Shown here one piece after another: positions 36,533-45,243 of a stretch of 64,000 nt of DNA. Both the position numbers and the translations under genes were made by a program. How positions within the stretch are numbered: the first letter of the stretch is position 1; every line of letters begins with the position of its first letter. Below the pieces are notes generated by a model. It was not told the origin of the DNA, ran no database searches, and worked only from the letters and a program-made list of their open reading frames with translations. This DNA is from an uncultured beta proteobacterium (lineage in GTDB: Bacteria; Pseudomonadota; Gammaproteobacteria; Burkholderiales; Burkholderiaceae_C). The DNA lies in assembly GCA_903828235.1 (NCBI GenBank), contig CAIKLM010000164.1, positions 1-64,000 on the forward strand, in the 5' to 3' direction.

Positions 36533-36997
36533 GTGTTCTGGACCGGATCTCAGGCTGCGGCAGTGACTCCCTCGGGGCGTCGGTCGCGTGCGCCGCGGGC
36601 ACCGGGCCTGCGCGGCGCCCTGGCGGCGCTGGTCCTGGCGGGTGGCGCCACCTTGGGCGGGCTGGCCGCCCCGGCCATGGCCCGCACGGCCGACGGCCCT
36701 GGCGTTTCCGAGACCGTGGCGCTGGCCGCCTTGCCGTCCGAGGCCCGCAAGACGCACCGGCTGATCCTGGCGGGCGGGCCGTTTCCCTACGAGAAGGACG
36801 GCACCGTGTTCTTCAACCGCGAGAGGCTGCTGCCGCCCCGGCCGCGCGGCCAGTACCGCGAGTACACGGTGCGCACGCCCGGCGTGTCGCACCGGGGCGC
36901 CCGGCGCATCGTCTGCGGCGGGCTGCCGCCGAGCCAGCCCGAGGTCTGCTACTACACCGCCGACCACTACGCCAGCTTCAAGCGCATCCAACCCTGA
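36533..36997 (+). CDS. Secreted guanyl-specific ribonuclease (RNase Sa/barnase family)
   Basis: A 154-residue protein with a signal peptide (hydrophobic core about 28-48, cleavage likely after AMA at 50) and a mature microbial ribonuclease of about 100 residues. It follows Streptomyces RNase Sa closely: ALPSEA, GGPFPYEKDGTVFFNRE, REYTV with catalytic Glu110, HRGARRIV with Arg124/Arg125, and YTADHYASF with catalytic His145. Two cysteines (128 and 139) could form a disulfide outside the cytoplasm. The GTG at 36533 is the first in-frame start; a second GTG at 36563 would shorten the n-region and is possible. The barstar-family inhibitor follows, forming a toxin-immunity pair. Confidence 0.85.
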   Translation: MFWTGSQAAAVTPSGRRSRAPRAPGLRGALAALVLAGGATLGGLAAPAMARTADGPGVSETVALAALPSEARKTHRLILAGGPFPYEKDGTVFFNRERLLPPRPRGQYREYTVRTPGVSHRGARRIVCGGLPPSQPEVCYYTADHYASFKRIQP

Positions 36998-37077
36998 GCC
37001 GCCGACCAGAGCCCCGCGCCATGAACGCCGCCACCGATCACGCTTACCTTTCCCCGCCACCCAGGAGGATCGCGACC

Positions 37078-37473
37078 ATGGAGTTGCAGACCATCCGCCC
37101 CAACCTCGTGCAGGCCATCCGCGCCTATCGGGTTGACGACCTGATGGCCGCGGCGCAGGCCGCCGGTCATCACTTCCTGTACGCCAACCTTTCCGGCGCG
37201 CAGACCAAGCAGGACGTGCTCGACGGCATCGCCGCGGCGTTCACGTTCCCGCCGCACTTCGGCAAGAACCTCGACGCCCTGTACGACTGCATGACCGACC
37301 TCGTCCACAAGAGCGGGCAGCAGCCGGGCTTCGTGGTCGTGCTCGAGCAGATTCCCGACAACCCCCGCTTCGACCGCGAGGCCCGCGAGCAGCTGCTCGA
37401 GGTGTTCCGCGACGCCGCCGAGTACTGGGGCGACCGCCGGATCCCGTTCCGATGTTTCTATTCTTTTCAGTAG
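37078..37473 (+). CDS. Barstar-family ribonuclease inhibitor
   Basis: A 131-residue cytoplasmic inhibitor. The barstar core HFGKNLDALYDCMTD aligns with the barstar helix that plugs the barnase active site and keeps both key acidic residues (Asp of NLD and Asp of LYD). A later segment, FVVVLEQIPDNPRF...LLEVFRDAAEYW, matches the rest of the fold. An ATG at 37021 is in frame, but ATG 37078 has a strong AGGAGG (37063-37068) at 9 bp and begins MELQTIRPN, so it is preferred. It should protect the producing cell from the RNase encoded 80 bp upstream before export. Confidence 0.88.
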   Translation: MELQTIRPNLVQAIRAYRVDDLMAAAQAAGHHFLYANLSGAQTKQDVLDGIAAAFTFPPHFGKNLDALYDCMTDLVHKSGQQPGFVVVLEQIPDNPRFDREAREQLLEVFRDAAEYWGDRRIPFRCFYSFQ

Positions 37474-37673
37474 CCCGCTCCCAGGAAAACGGGTCATGGG
37501 AGCGGGCTGCTGAGACGGCCCAGACGACGCCGGCGGCCGCCGCCGGCACCGCGGCAGCCAAGCCGGTTGCCGCCAAGGTGGTGCCCAAGAACGGCACCAA
37601 CCCGAACTTCGGCATGAACATGCCGATGATGAGCAGCGCCTTCGACACGGCCGCCTGGCTGTCGGCCGCCTGA
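37452..37673 (+). CDS. Small hypothetical protein overlapping the barstar end
   Basis: A 73-residue frame that begins inside the last 22 bases of barstar. After residue 20 its codons are strongly G/C-ending (mostly GCC, ACG, AAC, ATG), as in real genes here, and the C-terminus NPNFGMNMPMMSSAF is unusual in having many Met residues. The first 20 codons are constrained by barstar and by a 12-bp hairpin and look non-coding. I recognise no family. Either the gene begins at ATG 37452 by coupling to barstar, or the true start is a later GTG, or the frame is chance. Confidence 0.35.
   Translation: MFLFFSVARSQENGSWERAAETAQTTPAAAAGTAAAKPVAAKVVPKNGTNPNFGMNMPMMSSAFDTAAWLSAA
37472..37508 (+). terminator. 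12-bp perfect hairpin at the barstar stop codon
   Basis: AGCCCGCTCCCA (37472-37483) pairs without mismatch with TGGGAGCGGGCT (37497-37508) around a 13-nt loop. It starts at the barstar TAG. There is no T-tract, so it is either a Rho-dependent or stalling element or an mRNA-stabilising 3' structure rather than a classical intrinsic terminator. It also lies inside the small overlapping frame. Confidence 0.5.
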
Positions 37674-37681
37674 GCGACGGG

Positions 37682-37702
37682 CCGGGCCTGGCTCAGGCCC
37701 GG
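37682..37702. terminator. 9-bp stem between convergent genes at the rsmA end
   Basis: CCGGGCCTG (37682-37690) and CAGGCCCGG (37694-37702) form a perfect stem with a GCT loop, overlapping the rsmA stop. No T-run on either side. It probably marks the transcript ends of the + and - genes here. Confidence 0.4.
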
Positions 37703-38478
37703 TGCAGCGCCAGCGCCACGTACTCCGCCACCGGCACCTCCTCGGCGCGGCGCTGCAGGTCGAAGGCCGCCCCCGGGGCGTGACGTTCGATCCACGGGCC
37801 CAGCGAGTGGCGCAGCAGCTTGCGCCGCTGCGAGAAGGCCGCCGCCACCAGGGCGCCCAGCCGGGTGGCATCGATGGCGGCCACCGCCTCGGGCGGGCGC
37901 GGCACCATGCGCACCACCGCCGAGTCCACGCGCGGCGGGGGCTCGAAGGCCCGCGGGGGCACCTCCAGCACGGCCTCGATGGCGTAGCGCCACTGCAGCA
38001 TCACCGACAGCCGGCCGTAGTCCTTGCCGCCCGGCGCGGCGGCCATGCGATCCACCACCTCCTTCTGCAGCATGAAGTGCTGGTCGCGCACGGCGTGCGC
38101 CACCGGCAGCAGGTGGAAGAGGATGGGGCTGGAGATGTTGTAGGGCAGGTTGCCCACCACGCGCAGCGGCCGGCCGGCCAGCGCGGCCAGTTCGGCGAAG
38201 TCCACGTTCAGCACGTCGGCCTCGATCACTGACAGCCCGGGCCGGCCGCTGGCGCGGAGCCGCGCCGCCAGGTCGCGGTCGAGCTCGATCACCGTCAGGG
38301 CGCCGGCGCGTTCCAGCAGCGGCTGCGTCATGGCGCCAAGCCCGGGGCCGATCTCCACCAGCGCGTCGCCCGGGCGCGGCTGGATGGCGCGCACGATGTC
38401 GCCGATCACGGCCTCGTCGGCCAGGAAGTGCTGGCCGAAGCGCTTCCTGGCGAAGGGCGCGCCGCGGCCGCCGCTCAC
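37693..38478 (-). CDS. rsmA: 16S rRNA dimethyladenosine transferase RsmA (KsgA)
   Basis: A 261-residue SAM-dependent enzyme that dimethylates two adjacent adenosines near the 3' end of 16S r[19 protein letters not shown] at the N-terminus, the SAM motif [19 protein letters not shown], the catalytic [15 protein letters not shown], and [14 protein letters not shown] in the C-terminal part are all diagnostic. Its ATG overlaps the surA stop by ATGA. The lptD-surA-rsmA order (often with pdxA) is conserved in proteobacteria; here pdxA is missing. Confidence 0.96.
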   Translation of the reverse strand: MSGGRGAPFARKRFGQHFLADEAVIGDIVRAIQPRPGDALVEIGPGLGAMTQPLLERAGALTVIELDRDLAARLRASGRPGLSVIEADVLNVDFAELAALAGRPLRVVGNLPYNISSPILFHLLPVAHAVRDQHFMLQKEVVDRMAAAPGGKDYGRLSVMLQWRYAIEAVLEVPPRAFEPPPRVDSAVVRMVPRPPEAVAAIDATRLGALVAAAFSQRRKLLRHSLGPWIERHAPGAAFDLQRRAEEVPVAEYVALALHRA

Positions 38479-39818
38479 AGCGGCGGCTCGCGCAACTCGA
38501 CGTAGGCGCGCGAGCGCAGTTCCCGGGTCCAGTCGACGTAGGCCTGGTCGAAGCGCTGCTCGCGCAGCACGTTGCGCGCCTGCTCGCGCAGCTGGCGCTG
38601 GCCCAGCGTCGCGGTCCGCCGTTCCAGCACCTGGATCAGGTGCACGCCGAAGCGCGAGACGACGGGGTCGGACAGGCCGTTCAGCGGCAGCGCGTTCATC
38701 GCCGCCTCGAACTCCGGCACCATCTGCCCGGGGTCGGACCAGCCGAGGTCGCCGCCGCTGGCGGCGCTGCCGTCCTCGCTGACGCGCCGCGCGATCTCCT
38801 CGAAGCTCACGCTGCCGGACTCGATCTGCCGCTTGTACTCGGCCAGCCGGCGCGTCGCGGTCTGTGCGTCGAGTTGCGCCGAGGTGCGCAGCAGCACGTG
38901 GCGGGCGCGGGTCTGGGTGATCTCGCCGAGCGCGCGCTCGCGACGCTCGATCAGCTTGAGCACGTGGAACCCGGCACCCGAGCGCAGCAGCGTCGGCGCG
39001 ACCTCGCCATTCTTCAGGCTGCGCGTGTGTTCGATGAACAGGTCGGGCAGGCGCGACGCCGGCCGCAGGCCGATGACGCCGCCGCGCGCGCTGTTGCTGT
39101 CCTCGCTGACCTCGCGCGCCACGACCTCGAAGTCGGCGCCGCCGCGCACGCGGGCCAGCGCGGCCTGGGCGAGCGCCTGGCGCTGCGCCAGCAGCTCGGG
39201 GGTCGCGCCCTCGGGCACGGTCACCAGGATCTGGGCGATGTTGGTCTCGACGTCGGCATTGAGGGCGCGGCGCTGCTGCTCGAGCAGCTGGTCGACGTCG
39301 TCTTCGCTGACGCGGATGCGCTGGTAGACCTCGCGCTCGCGCAGCCGCTCCATCATGATCTGGTCGCGCAGGTTGGCGCGGAAGCGCGCGAAGTCGATGC
39401 CGTCGGCCGCCAGCCGCTGGCGCAGCGCCTCGGGCGTGAGCTGGTTCTGCAGCGCGATGTTCTGCACCGCGCGGTCGATCTCGGCGTCGTCGACGCGCAT
39501 GCCGCTGTCGCGGGCCTGCGTGATCATCGCGCGCTCGTCGATCAGCGCGTCGAGCGCGAGCTGCCGCAGCTCGGCCTCGGTCGGCACGGCCTGGCCGGCC
39601 CGCTGGGCCTCGGCGCGCGCGCGCTGCACGCGGCGCTCGACTTCGCCGGCCGTCACCGACTCCTGGTTGACGACCGCGGCGATCCAGTCGGCGTTGCGTG
39701 TCGTGCCCGCGGCCAGCTGCTGACCGTGTGCCGCGGCGCCGACGGCAGCGAGCAGGGCGATGGCCACCGGGCGCAGGAGGAACGAGGGACGCGGGGCGCG
39801 GAAGGGATTCGTGATCAT
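38475..39818 (-). CDS. surA: Periplasmic chaperone/peptidyl-prolyl isomerase SurA
   Basis: A 447-residue periplasmic chaperone. A signal peptide ([22 protein letters not shown]) is followed by the SurA N-domain ([23 protein letters not shown]). Two parvulin domains follow, one beginning [18 protein letters not shown] and the second [15 protein letters not shown], each with the [19 protein letters not shown] or [23 protein letters not shown] type of segment. It escorts unfolded outer-membrane proteins to the Bam complex. The frame is open upstream, but ATG 39816-39818 (MITNPF) sits 11 bp after lptD and directly precedes the signal peptide. Confidence 0.94.
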   Translation of the reverse strand: MITNPFRAPRPSFLLRPVAIALLAAVGAAAHGQQLAAGTTRNADWIAAVVNQESVTAGEVERRVQRARAEAQRAGQAVPTEAELRQLALDALIDERAMITQARDSGMRVDDAEIDRAVQNIALQNQLTPEALRQRLAADGIDFARFRANLRDQIMMERLREREVYQRIRVSEDDVDQLLEQQRRALNADVETNIAQILVTVPEGATPELLAQRQALAQAALARVRGGADFEVVAREVSEDSNSARGGVIGLRPASRLPDLFIEHTRSLKNGEVAPTLLRSGAGFHVLKLIERRERALGEITQTRARHVLLRTSAQLDAQTATRRLAEYKRQIESGSVSFEEIARRVSEDGSAASGGDLGWSDPGQMVPEFEAAMNALPLNGLSDPVVSRFGVHLIQVLERRTATLGQRQLREQARNVLREQRFDQAYVDWTRELRSRAYVELREPPL

Positions 39819-39829
39819 CGGCAGCGGGC

Positions 39830-42289
39830 TCAGGGTGTCGGGCCGCCGTCGGCGGCCCGGCCGCTGTCGCGATCGTCGCGCAGCAGGCGGTAGCCGGGGA
39901 TATTGTCCCTCAAGGCCTTCAGCGGGTTGGAGCCCACGTTCAGGCGCGACAGGCCGGTGAGTTCGAGCTGGAAACCGAAGCGCGTGGTGGCCTGGCTGCG
40001 TCCGGTGGACAACTGCGTCACCACCACGCGGGCGATCCAGCACCCGGCGTCGTACTCCACGCCGAGGATGGAATCGGTCAGCCGGCTGTCCTTCAGGCTG
40101 TAGTTGAAGCGGCCCACCGAGTACCAGGCGCCCTTGCAGGCGCCACTGCCGCTGCCGCCCGCCGCGGGCTGGCCGCTGCCGGCCGTGGCGCCCCACACCG
40201 GCCACTGCCAGCCCACCTCGAGCTGCTCGGACAGGCCGCGCGCCAGTCGGTAGGTGGCGCCGACGGTGCGGTAGGGCCCCGGGGAGTAGCGCGCGCCCAG
40301 GATCGAGCGCACCGAGCGACTGATGTCGGGGCTGTACTGCACCGCGGCGTCCAGTCGCCAGCCCGGCAGCACGCTGGTGCTGCCCACCAGCAGCGCGTCG
40401 GAGAAGCGCTGCTCCAGCGTCGGCCCGTCGGGCGAGCCGTCGGCCTGCGGCGCCACGCGCTGCGGCCGCAGCAGCACCCGCTGCACCAGGCCCAGGCGCA
40501 GCGCCTCGGCGCCGCTGGCGGCATCGACCAGCCGCGACGTGACGCCGACCGTGAGCTGGCGCGCGTCGGAGACGCGGTCCACGCCGGAGAACGCGTTGTC
40601 GGTGAACAGCGAGACGACGTTGAAGTCCTTGCCCGCCGAGTCGTAGTTGGGCAGCTGCCGCTGCGCCTTGAAGGGCGTGTTGACGAACAGCAGCCGCGGC
40701 TCCAGCGTCTGCCGCAGCTCGCGGCCGAAGAACACCGTGCTGCGCTCGAGCTCCAGGCCGAGGTCCAGGCTGAAGGTGGGGATGGCGCGGCGCGCGTCGA
40801 CCACGCCGCTGGCCAGCCGCTCGGTGTTGGCGTACGCGGCGGCGTTCAGCGACAGGCGCGGCACCGCGAACCAGCCTTCGCCGCGCACCGGCCGCGCCAC
40901 CGAGCCCAGGGCGTGCCAGCGGTCGCCCGTGGGACGGTTGAGCGCCCGGGCCTGGTCGTCGGGCAGGGTGAAGCGGTTGAACTCGGTCTCCAGCGCCACC
41001 TCCACCCCGCCGGCCAGGCGTGTCCGCAGCGCCAGGCCCACCTGTGGGCTTCGCTCGTAGGGTGCGGTGACGAAGGACTCCGGGTCCTGCAGCACCTGCC
41101 ACTTCAGCACGCGGGCGTAGGCGCTGGCCTCGCCTTCGCCCAGCCACGAGGCGGCCGGCAGCGCGTAGCGCCGCTCGAGGCTGGCGGCGCCGGCCAGCAG
41201 CCGCGGCGTGAAGCTGCGGCCGGCTTCGGGGAAGTCCTTCCACCAGGCGTCGTCGCTGACGCGGGCGATCTCGGCCTCCACGCGCAGGCCGGCCGCCGGC
41301 TCGCCCTGGTGCAGCCACTGCAGCGAGCCGCGCGAGCGCCGCGCGACCTGGTCCCTGGGCAGCGCGTCGATCCGGATCGCGCCCTCGTGGCGCGGCTCGA
41401 GGTACCGGAACTCGCTGTCGAGGCCGAGGCCGCGCCGCGTGATGATGCGCGGCGCCAGCGTGGCGTCGCGGTTGGGCGCGATGTTCCAGTACCAGGGCAC
41501 CGAGACGACGAGGCCGCTGCGGTTGTCGATGCTGATCGACGGCGGCAGCCAGCCGCTCTTGCGCGCGTCGTTGATCGGGAAGCTCAGCGCCGGCAGCGCC
41601 AGGATGGGCACGCCCAGGAAGCGCAGCTGCGCGCCCTCGGCAAGGCCCTCGTTGGCATCGAGGTCGAGCGTGATGCGGTCGGTCTTGAGCACCCAGTCGG
41701 GCTCGTCCCCCGTGGCGCCGGGCTCGACGCGCGGGCAGCTCGTGTAGGTGGCGTTGGTGGCCCGCGAGCGCCCGGGCCCCAGGAAGTCGATGCGGTCGGC
41801 ACGGCCGCCGGCGCCGATCTCGGTGAAGTCGAAGCTCGGCTCGAGGAAGAAGCCCTCGAAGCGCTGCACCGCGATCTCGAGCTCGGGGCCCCGGTAGACC
41901 GCGCCCTGCCGCGCGATGCTGACGCTACCGCTGGCGCGCGCGGTGTCGCGCACGCTGTCGTAGGTCAGCCGGTCGGCGCGGATGACCACGCCGCCACGGC
42001 GGAACTCGACGTCGCCCTCGGCCACGGCCTGCAGCTCGGGCTGGCTGGTGAGCGTGCGCGCCTGCAGCACGATGGGCAGCCGCCCCGCCGCAATGCCGCG
42101 GGGCGGCGGCGCCAGGCGCGTGGAAGCTTCGAGGGTCGTGGCCGCCGCGGTCGGTGCCGACGCGGCCGATGCCGACGCGGCCGATGCCGCGGGCGCCGCG
42201 GCCGCAGGGGCGGTGCCTTTCGGCGCGGCGCCTGCCGGTGCGGCCGTGGCGAGCGCAGCGAGCGCCAGGGCCAGCGTCGGATGGGTCAT
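39830..42289 (-). CDS. lptD: LPS-assembly protein LptD
   Basis: An 819-residue outer-membrane protein. A signal peptide ([17 protein letters not shown]) is followed by an Ala-rich linker of ~45 residues, a short OstA-like N-domain ([33 protein letters not shown]) and a large beta-barrel ending in [23 protein letters not shown]. With LptE it inserts lipopolysaccharide into the outer leaflet. Cysteines are sparse, as in shorter LptD types. The start is ATG 42287-42289; a longer open frame upstream has no signal peptide. It is divergent from amgK, an arrangement also known in pseudomonads. Confidence 0.93.
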   Translation of the reverse strand: MTHPTLALALAALATAAPAGAAPKGTAPAAAAPAASAASASAASAPTAAATTLEASTRLAPPPRGIAAGRLPIVLQARTLTSQPELQAVAEGDVEFRRGGVVIRADRLTYDSVRDTARASGSVSIARQGAVYRGPELEIAVQRFEGFFLEPSFDFTEIGAGGRADRIDFLGPGRSRATNATYTSCPRVEPGATGDEPDWVLKTDRITLDLDANEGLAEGAQLRFLGVPILALPALSFPINDARKSGWLPPSISIDNRSGLVVSVPWYWNIAPNRDATLAPRIITRRGLGLDSEFRYLEPRHEGAIRIDALPRDQVARRSRGSLQWLHQGEPAAGLRVEAEIARVSDDAWWKDFPEAGRSFTPRLLAGAASLERRYALPAASWLGEGEASAYARVLKWQVLQDPESFVTAPYERSPQVGLALRTRLAGGVEVALETEFNRFTLPDDQARALNRPTGDRWHALGSVARPVRGEGWFAVPRLSLNAAAYANTERLASGVVDARRAIPTFSLDLGLELERSTVFFGRELRQTLEPRLLFVNTPFKAQRQLPNYDSAGKDFNVVSLFTDNAFSGVDRVSDARQLTVGVTSRLVDAASGAEALRLGLVQRVLLRPQRVAPQADGSPDGPTLEQRFSDALLVGSTSVLPGWRLDAAVQYSPDISRSVRSILGARYSPGPYRTVGATYRLARGLSEQLEVGWQWPVWGATAGSGQPAAGGSGSGACKGAWYSVGRFNYSLKDSRLTDSILGVEYDAGCWIARVVVTQLSTGRSQATTRFGFQLELTGLSRLNVGSNPLKALRDNIPGYRLLRDDRDSGRAADGGPTP

Positions 42290-42321
42290 GCGCTCGGGGC
42301 AGGCGTTGGAAGCGCGGTTCT

Positions 42322-42327
42322 TAGAAT
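42322..42327 (+). promoter_or_regulatory. Putative -10 for amgK
   Basis: TAGAAT (5 of 6) ends 8 bp before the amgK ATG and would give a nearly leaderless transcript. It sits in the 46-bp gap with lptD. No -35 at proper spacing. Confidence 0.35.
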
Positions 42328-42335
42328 CATTATCC

Positions 42336-43439
42336 ATGAGCGAATCCGCCCCGACCCCGCCGCCGGCCCCGCCCGCAGCAGGCCGCGTGACCTGGGCCGA
42401 TCCGGCGCGTCGCGACGCCTTCGAGCTTTGGCTGGCCGACGTCGCGCCGCGACACGGCCTCGATGTCGCCACCCTGGCCCCGGCCTCGGCCGATGCCAGC
42501 TTCCGGCGCTACCTGCGCGTGGCCGGCGCGGGCGGGACCCGCATCGTGATGGACGCGCCGCCGCCGCTGGAGGACACGCGCCCCTTCGTGCACGTAGCCG
42601 CGCTGCTGGCCGAGGCCGGGCTGCACGCGCCGCGCGTGCTCGAGGCCGATGCCGGGCGCGGCTTCCTGCTGCTCGACGACCTCGGGCAGCAGCCTTACCT
42701 GGCTGCGCTGCAGACCGCGCAGGCCGCGGGCGACGGCGCGCGGGCCGACCGGCTGATGCGCGACGCCATTGCGGCGCTGGTGGGGCTGCAGCGCGGCGTG
42801 CCCGCGGCGGCGCTGCCGCCCTTCGACGAGGCGCTGCTGCGCCGCGAGCTCGACCTCTTTCCCACCTGGTGCGTGGCGCGCGAGCACGGCATTGCCTGGG
42901 GTGACGCCGAGCAGCAGGCCTGGCAGCGCACCTGCGACGTGATCGTGGCCAGCGCGCTGGCGCAGCCCGTGGTGGCCGTGCACGCCGACTGGATGCCCCG
43001 CAACCTGATGGTCTGCGGCGGCCCCGGCGAGCCCGCCAACCCGGGCGTGCTCGACTTCCAGGACGCCGTGGCCGGCGCCGTCACCTACGACATCGCGTCG
43101 CTGCTGCGCGACGCGTTCATTTCGTGGCCCGAGGAGCAGGAGATCGACTGGGCCGTGCGCTGGTGGCAGGCGGCGCGCCGCGCCGGCGTGCCCGTGGCCG
43201 ACGACTTCGGCGAGTGCTGGCGGGCGCTGGAGTGGATGGGCCTGCAGCGGCATCTCAAGGTGCTGGGCATCTTCTGCCGCCTGAAGCACCGCGACGGCAA
43301 GGCCGGCTACGCCGCCGACCTGCCGCGCTTCTTCGGCTACGCCACCCGGGTGGCGCTGCGCTACCGCCCGCTGGCCCCGCTGCTGAGGCTGCTGGAGCCC
43401 ATGAGCGAGCGGACGGTGGCGGCCGGCTACACCTTCTGA
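42336..43439 (+). CDS. amgK: AmgK-like N-acetylmuramate/N-acetylglucosamine kinase
   Basis: A 367-residue aminoglycoside-phosphotransferase-fold kinase. The catalytic loop is VHADWMPRNLMV (Brenner motif, catalytic Asp and Asn) and the metal-binding LDFQDAVAGAVTYDIASLLRD follows. GFLLLDDLGQQPYL is the hinge segment. AmgK phosphorylates the anomeric hydroxyl of sugars released during peptidoglycan turnover, so muropeptides can be reused; it usually acts with the uridylyltransferase MurU, encoded next door in pseudomonads. No murU follows here. The ATG 42336 gives a natural start; the neighbour lptD fits the conserved divergent pair. Confidence 0.87.
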   Translation: MSESAPTPPPAPPAAGRVTWADPARRDAFELWLADVAPRHGLDVATLAPASADASFRRYLRVAGAGGTRIVMDAPPPLEDTRPFVHVAALLAEAGLHAPRVLEADAGRGFLLLDDLGQQPYLAALQTAQAAGDGARADRLMRDAIAALVGLQRGVPAAALPPFDEALLRRELDLFPTWCVAREHGIAWGDAEQQAWQRTCDVIVASALAQPVVAVHADWMPRNLMVCGGPGEPANPGVLDFQDAVAGAVTYDIASLLRDAFISWPEEQEIDWAVRWWQAARRAGVPVADDFGECWRALEWMGLQRHLKVLGIFCRLKHRDGKAGYAADLPRFFGYATRVALRYRPLAPLLRLLEPMSERTVAAGYTF

Positions 43440-43453
43440 CGGCCCCAGGCAGA

Positions 43454-43485
43454 GCCCCGGACCCGGGATCACCCGGATCCGGGGC
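43454..43485. terminator. 14-bp palindromic hairpin between amgK and fasciclin gene
   Basis: GCCCCGGACCCGGG (43454-43467) pairs with CCCGGATCCGGGGC (43472-43485) with one mismatch and a 4-nt loop. It lies in the 57-bp gap between convergent genes and is symmetrical, so it could end transcripts from both sides. The same palindrome occurs inside the repeat at 47.1 kb. Confidence 0.55.
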
Positions 43486-43496
43486 GGTGTCGTGGC

Positions 43497-43949
43497 TTAC
43501 TTGGGCAGCACCACGGTGTCGATGACGTGGATGACGCCGTTGCTGGCCACGACGTCGGCCTGCACGACCTTGGCGTTGTTCACGGTCACGCCGCCGGTGG
43601 TGCCCAGGCTCAGCATGCCGCCCTGCACCGTCTTCACGCTGCCGGCCTTCACGTCCTTGGCCATCACCCGGCCCGGCACGACGTGGTAGGTCAGCACGGC
43701 GGTGAGCTTGGCCTTGTCCTTGAGCAGCGCGTCGAGGTCGGCCTTCGGGATCTTGGCGAAGGCCGCGTCGGTGGGCGCGAACACCGTGAACGGGCCGGGG
43801 CCCTTGAGGGTGTCGATCAGGCCGGCGGCCTGCAGCGCCGTGGCCAGCGTCTTGAACGAGCCGGCGGCCACCGCGGTGTCGACGATGTCCTTGGCCTGGG
43901 CGGCCAGCGAGGCTGCGGCCAGGGCGGTGGCGATGAAGAGCTTTTTCAT
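43497..43949 (-). CDS. Secreted single-domain fasciclin protein
   Basis: A 150-residue protein with a signal peptide ([19 protein letters not shown], cleavage before KDIV) and one fasciclin (FAS1) domain. Its two conserved blocks are [15 protein letters not shown] and YHVVPGRV...[16 protein letters not shown]1 domains mediate adhesion and matrix binding; bacterial secreted forms occur in biofilms and symbioses. The next gene upstream encodes a two-domain FAS1 lipoprotein, so the pair probably acts together outside the cell. It ends 12 bp from the terminator-like palindrome. Confidence 0.9.
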   Translation of the reverse strand: MKKLFIATALAAASLAAQAKDIVDTAVAAGSFKTLATALQAAGLIDTLKGPGPFTVFAPTDAAFAKIPKADLDALLKDKAKLTAVLTYHVVPGRVMAKDVKAGSVKTVQGGMLSLGTTGGVTVNNAKVVQADVVASNGVIHVIDTVVLPK

Positions 43950-43995
43950 GGAGAGTGTCCTTTCGGGGACGTTTGGGGGAAGGGATTCGGAAAGG

Positions 43996-44925
43996 TCAGG
44001 GCCGCGGCAGGATCACGCGGTCGATGACGTGCACGACGCCGTTGCTCGCGAGCACGTCGGTGCTCGTGATGGCGGCACTGCGGCCGCGCTGGTCGGTGAT
44101 GGCCAGGGCGGGGCTCACGGTGAAGGTCTCGCCCTGCAGCGTGGTGACGGGCGTGCCCGGCACGATGTCGGCCTTCAGCACGCGGGCCGGCAGCACGTGG
44201 TAGGTGAGCACCTGGGTCAGCAGCGGGGTGTTGGCCAGCAGCTGCGCCTTGGTCACGCCCAATTCCGCCAGCAGCGCCGCAAAGGCGTCGTTGGTGGGTG
44301 CGAACACCGTCAGCGGCCCGGGGCCCGACAGCGCGCCCTGCAGGTTGGCGGCCACGACGGCCTCCACGAGGATGCTGAACTGCGGCAGCGCCTGCGCCGT
44401 CTGCACGATGTTGCGGTTGGCCGGCAGCAGCACGCGGTCGACGACGTGGATGACGCCGTTGGTGGCGCCGATGTCGGTCTGCGTGATTCGGCTGGTGCGG
44501 TTGCGGCCGTCGGTGATGACGAGCGCCCCGGACACCGAGTCGACCTTGAAGATGCCACCGGCCAGCGGCGAGATGGCCTTGCCCAGCGGCACGCTGGCGC
44601 GGGGCACGCGGGTGTTCAGCACGTGGTACTGCAGCACGCTGGTCAGCAGCGGCGTGTCGGCCAGCAGCTGGGCGCGCGTGATGCCGAGCTCGGTCGCCAG
44701 CGCGTTGAAGGCGTCGTCGGTGGGCGCGAATACCGTGAAGGTGCCCGAGCCGAGCAGCGTCGATCGCAGGCCGGTGTTCACCAGCGCCTGGTTCAGCGTG
44801 CCGAAGCGCGCGTCGGTGGCCGTGACGTCGGCGATCGTGAACGGGTGGTCGTCACCGCTGCCGCCGCATGCGGCGACCAAGCCCGTGGCGAGGGCGGCGA
44901 GGGAGAGCCGAATCCACTTCAACAT
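43996..44925 (-). CDS. Two-domain fasciclin lipoprotein
   Basis: A 309-residue lipoprotein. The lipobox LVAAC puts the lipidated Cys at 20, followed by a Gly/Ser/Asp linker and two FAS1 domains (each with [11 protein letters not shown]- or [11 protein letters not shown]-like and [13 protein letters not shown] or [13 protein letters not shown] blocks). It probably sits on the outer membrane and mediates attachment. The frame is open upstream to 45021, but the ATG 44923-44925 has an AGGAG at 8 bp and begins the signal peptide. It is followed by the single-domain fasciclin gene 46 bp downstream, so the two are likely co-transcribed. Confidence 0.88.
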   Translation of the reverse strand: MLKWIRLSLAALATGLVAACGGSGDDHPFTIADVTATDARFGTLNQALVNTGLRSTLLGSGTFTVFAPTDDAFNALATELGITRAQLLADTPLLTSVLQYHVLNTRVPRASVPLGKAISPLAGGIFKVDSVSGALVITDGRNRTSRITQTDIGATNGVIHVVDRVLLPANRNIVQTAQALPQFSILVEAVVAANLQGALSGPGPLTVFAPTNDAFAALLAELGVTKAQLLANTPLLTQVLTYHVLPARVLKADIVPGTPVTTLQGETFTVSPALAITDQRGRSAAITSTDVLASNGVVHVIDRVILPRP

Positions 44926-45243
44926 TGTTTTGCTCCTGCGTTCTGGGCCGTGCCCGCTGCGGGCCCGGTGGGGGGTGGATGGCCATGCGGAATGGCATGA
45001 CGACCCGGAGTATGAACTCAACAGTTTTCCTAGTGAACTGCTCAGTCACTACAGAGACTGTGGAGATCATATGGTGACTACAGGGTTTTCACCGACCCGT
45101 CCCCAGGGCGCCTGCCGACGGGCCTACGCCATCCGGCGTATGCCCCGGCCCGCCGGCGACGAGCCTACGGCCCGACAATGCAAGGCTTCCCACCGAGATC
45201 ACCACGCGGCCCGGGCTGCTGCGGCCGCGGCGTGGCCCGTGCC
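44926..45243. other. Divergent AT-richer intergenic region with direct repeats
   Basis: These 318 bp separate the fasciclin lipoprotein (-) from the ABC exporter (+). About 45003-45095 is much richer in A+T than the surroundings and contains a 10-bp direct repeat, GT(C/G)ACTACAG, at 45045-45054 and 45074-45083 (29 bp apart), plus a related TAGTGAAC at 45031-45038. These look like operator half-sites. TATGAT occurs on the minus strand within 45066-45073, but no -35 at good spacing was found. No gene is seen. Confidence 0.5.

Noticed and set aside
42319-42335. Possible Fur box (GATAATGATTCTAAGAA on the minus strand) before lptD
   Set aside because: The first nine bases match the Fur consensus but the rest do not, and lptD is not a usual Fur target. 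The A/T content is better explained by the promoter -10.
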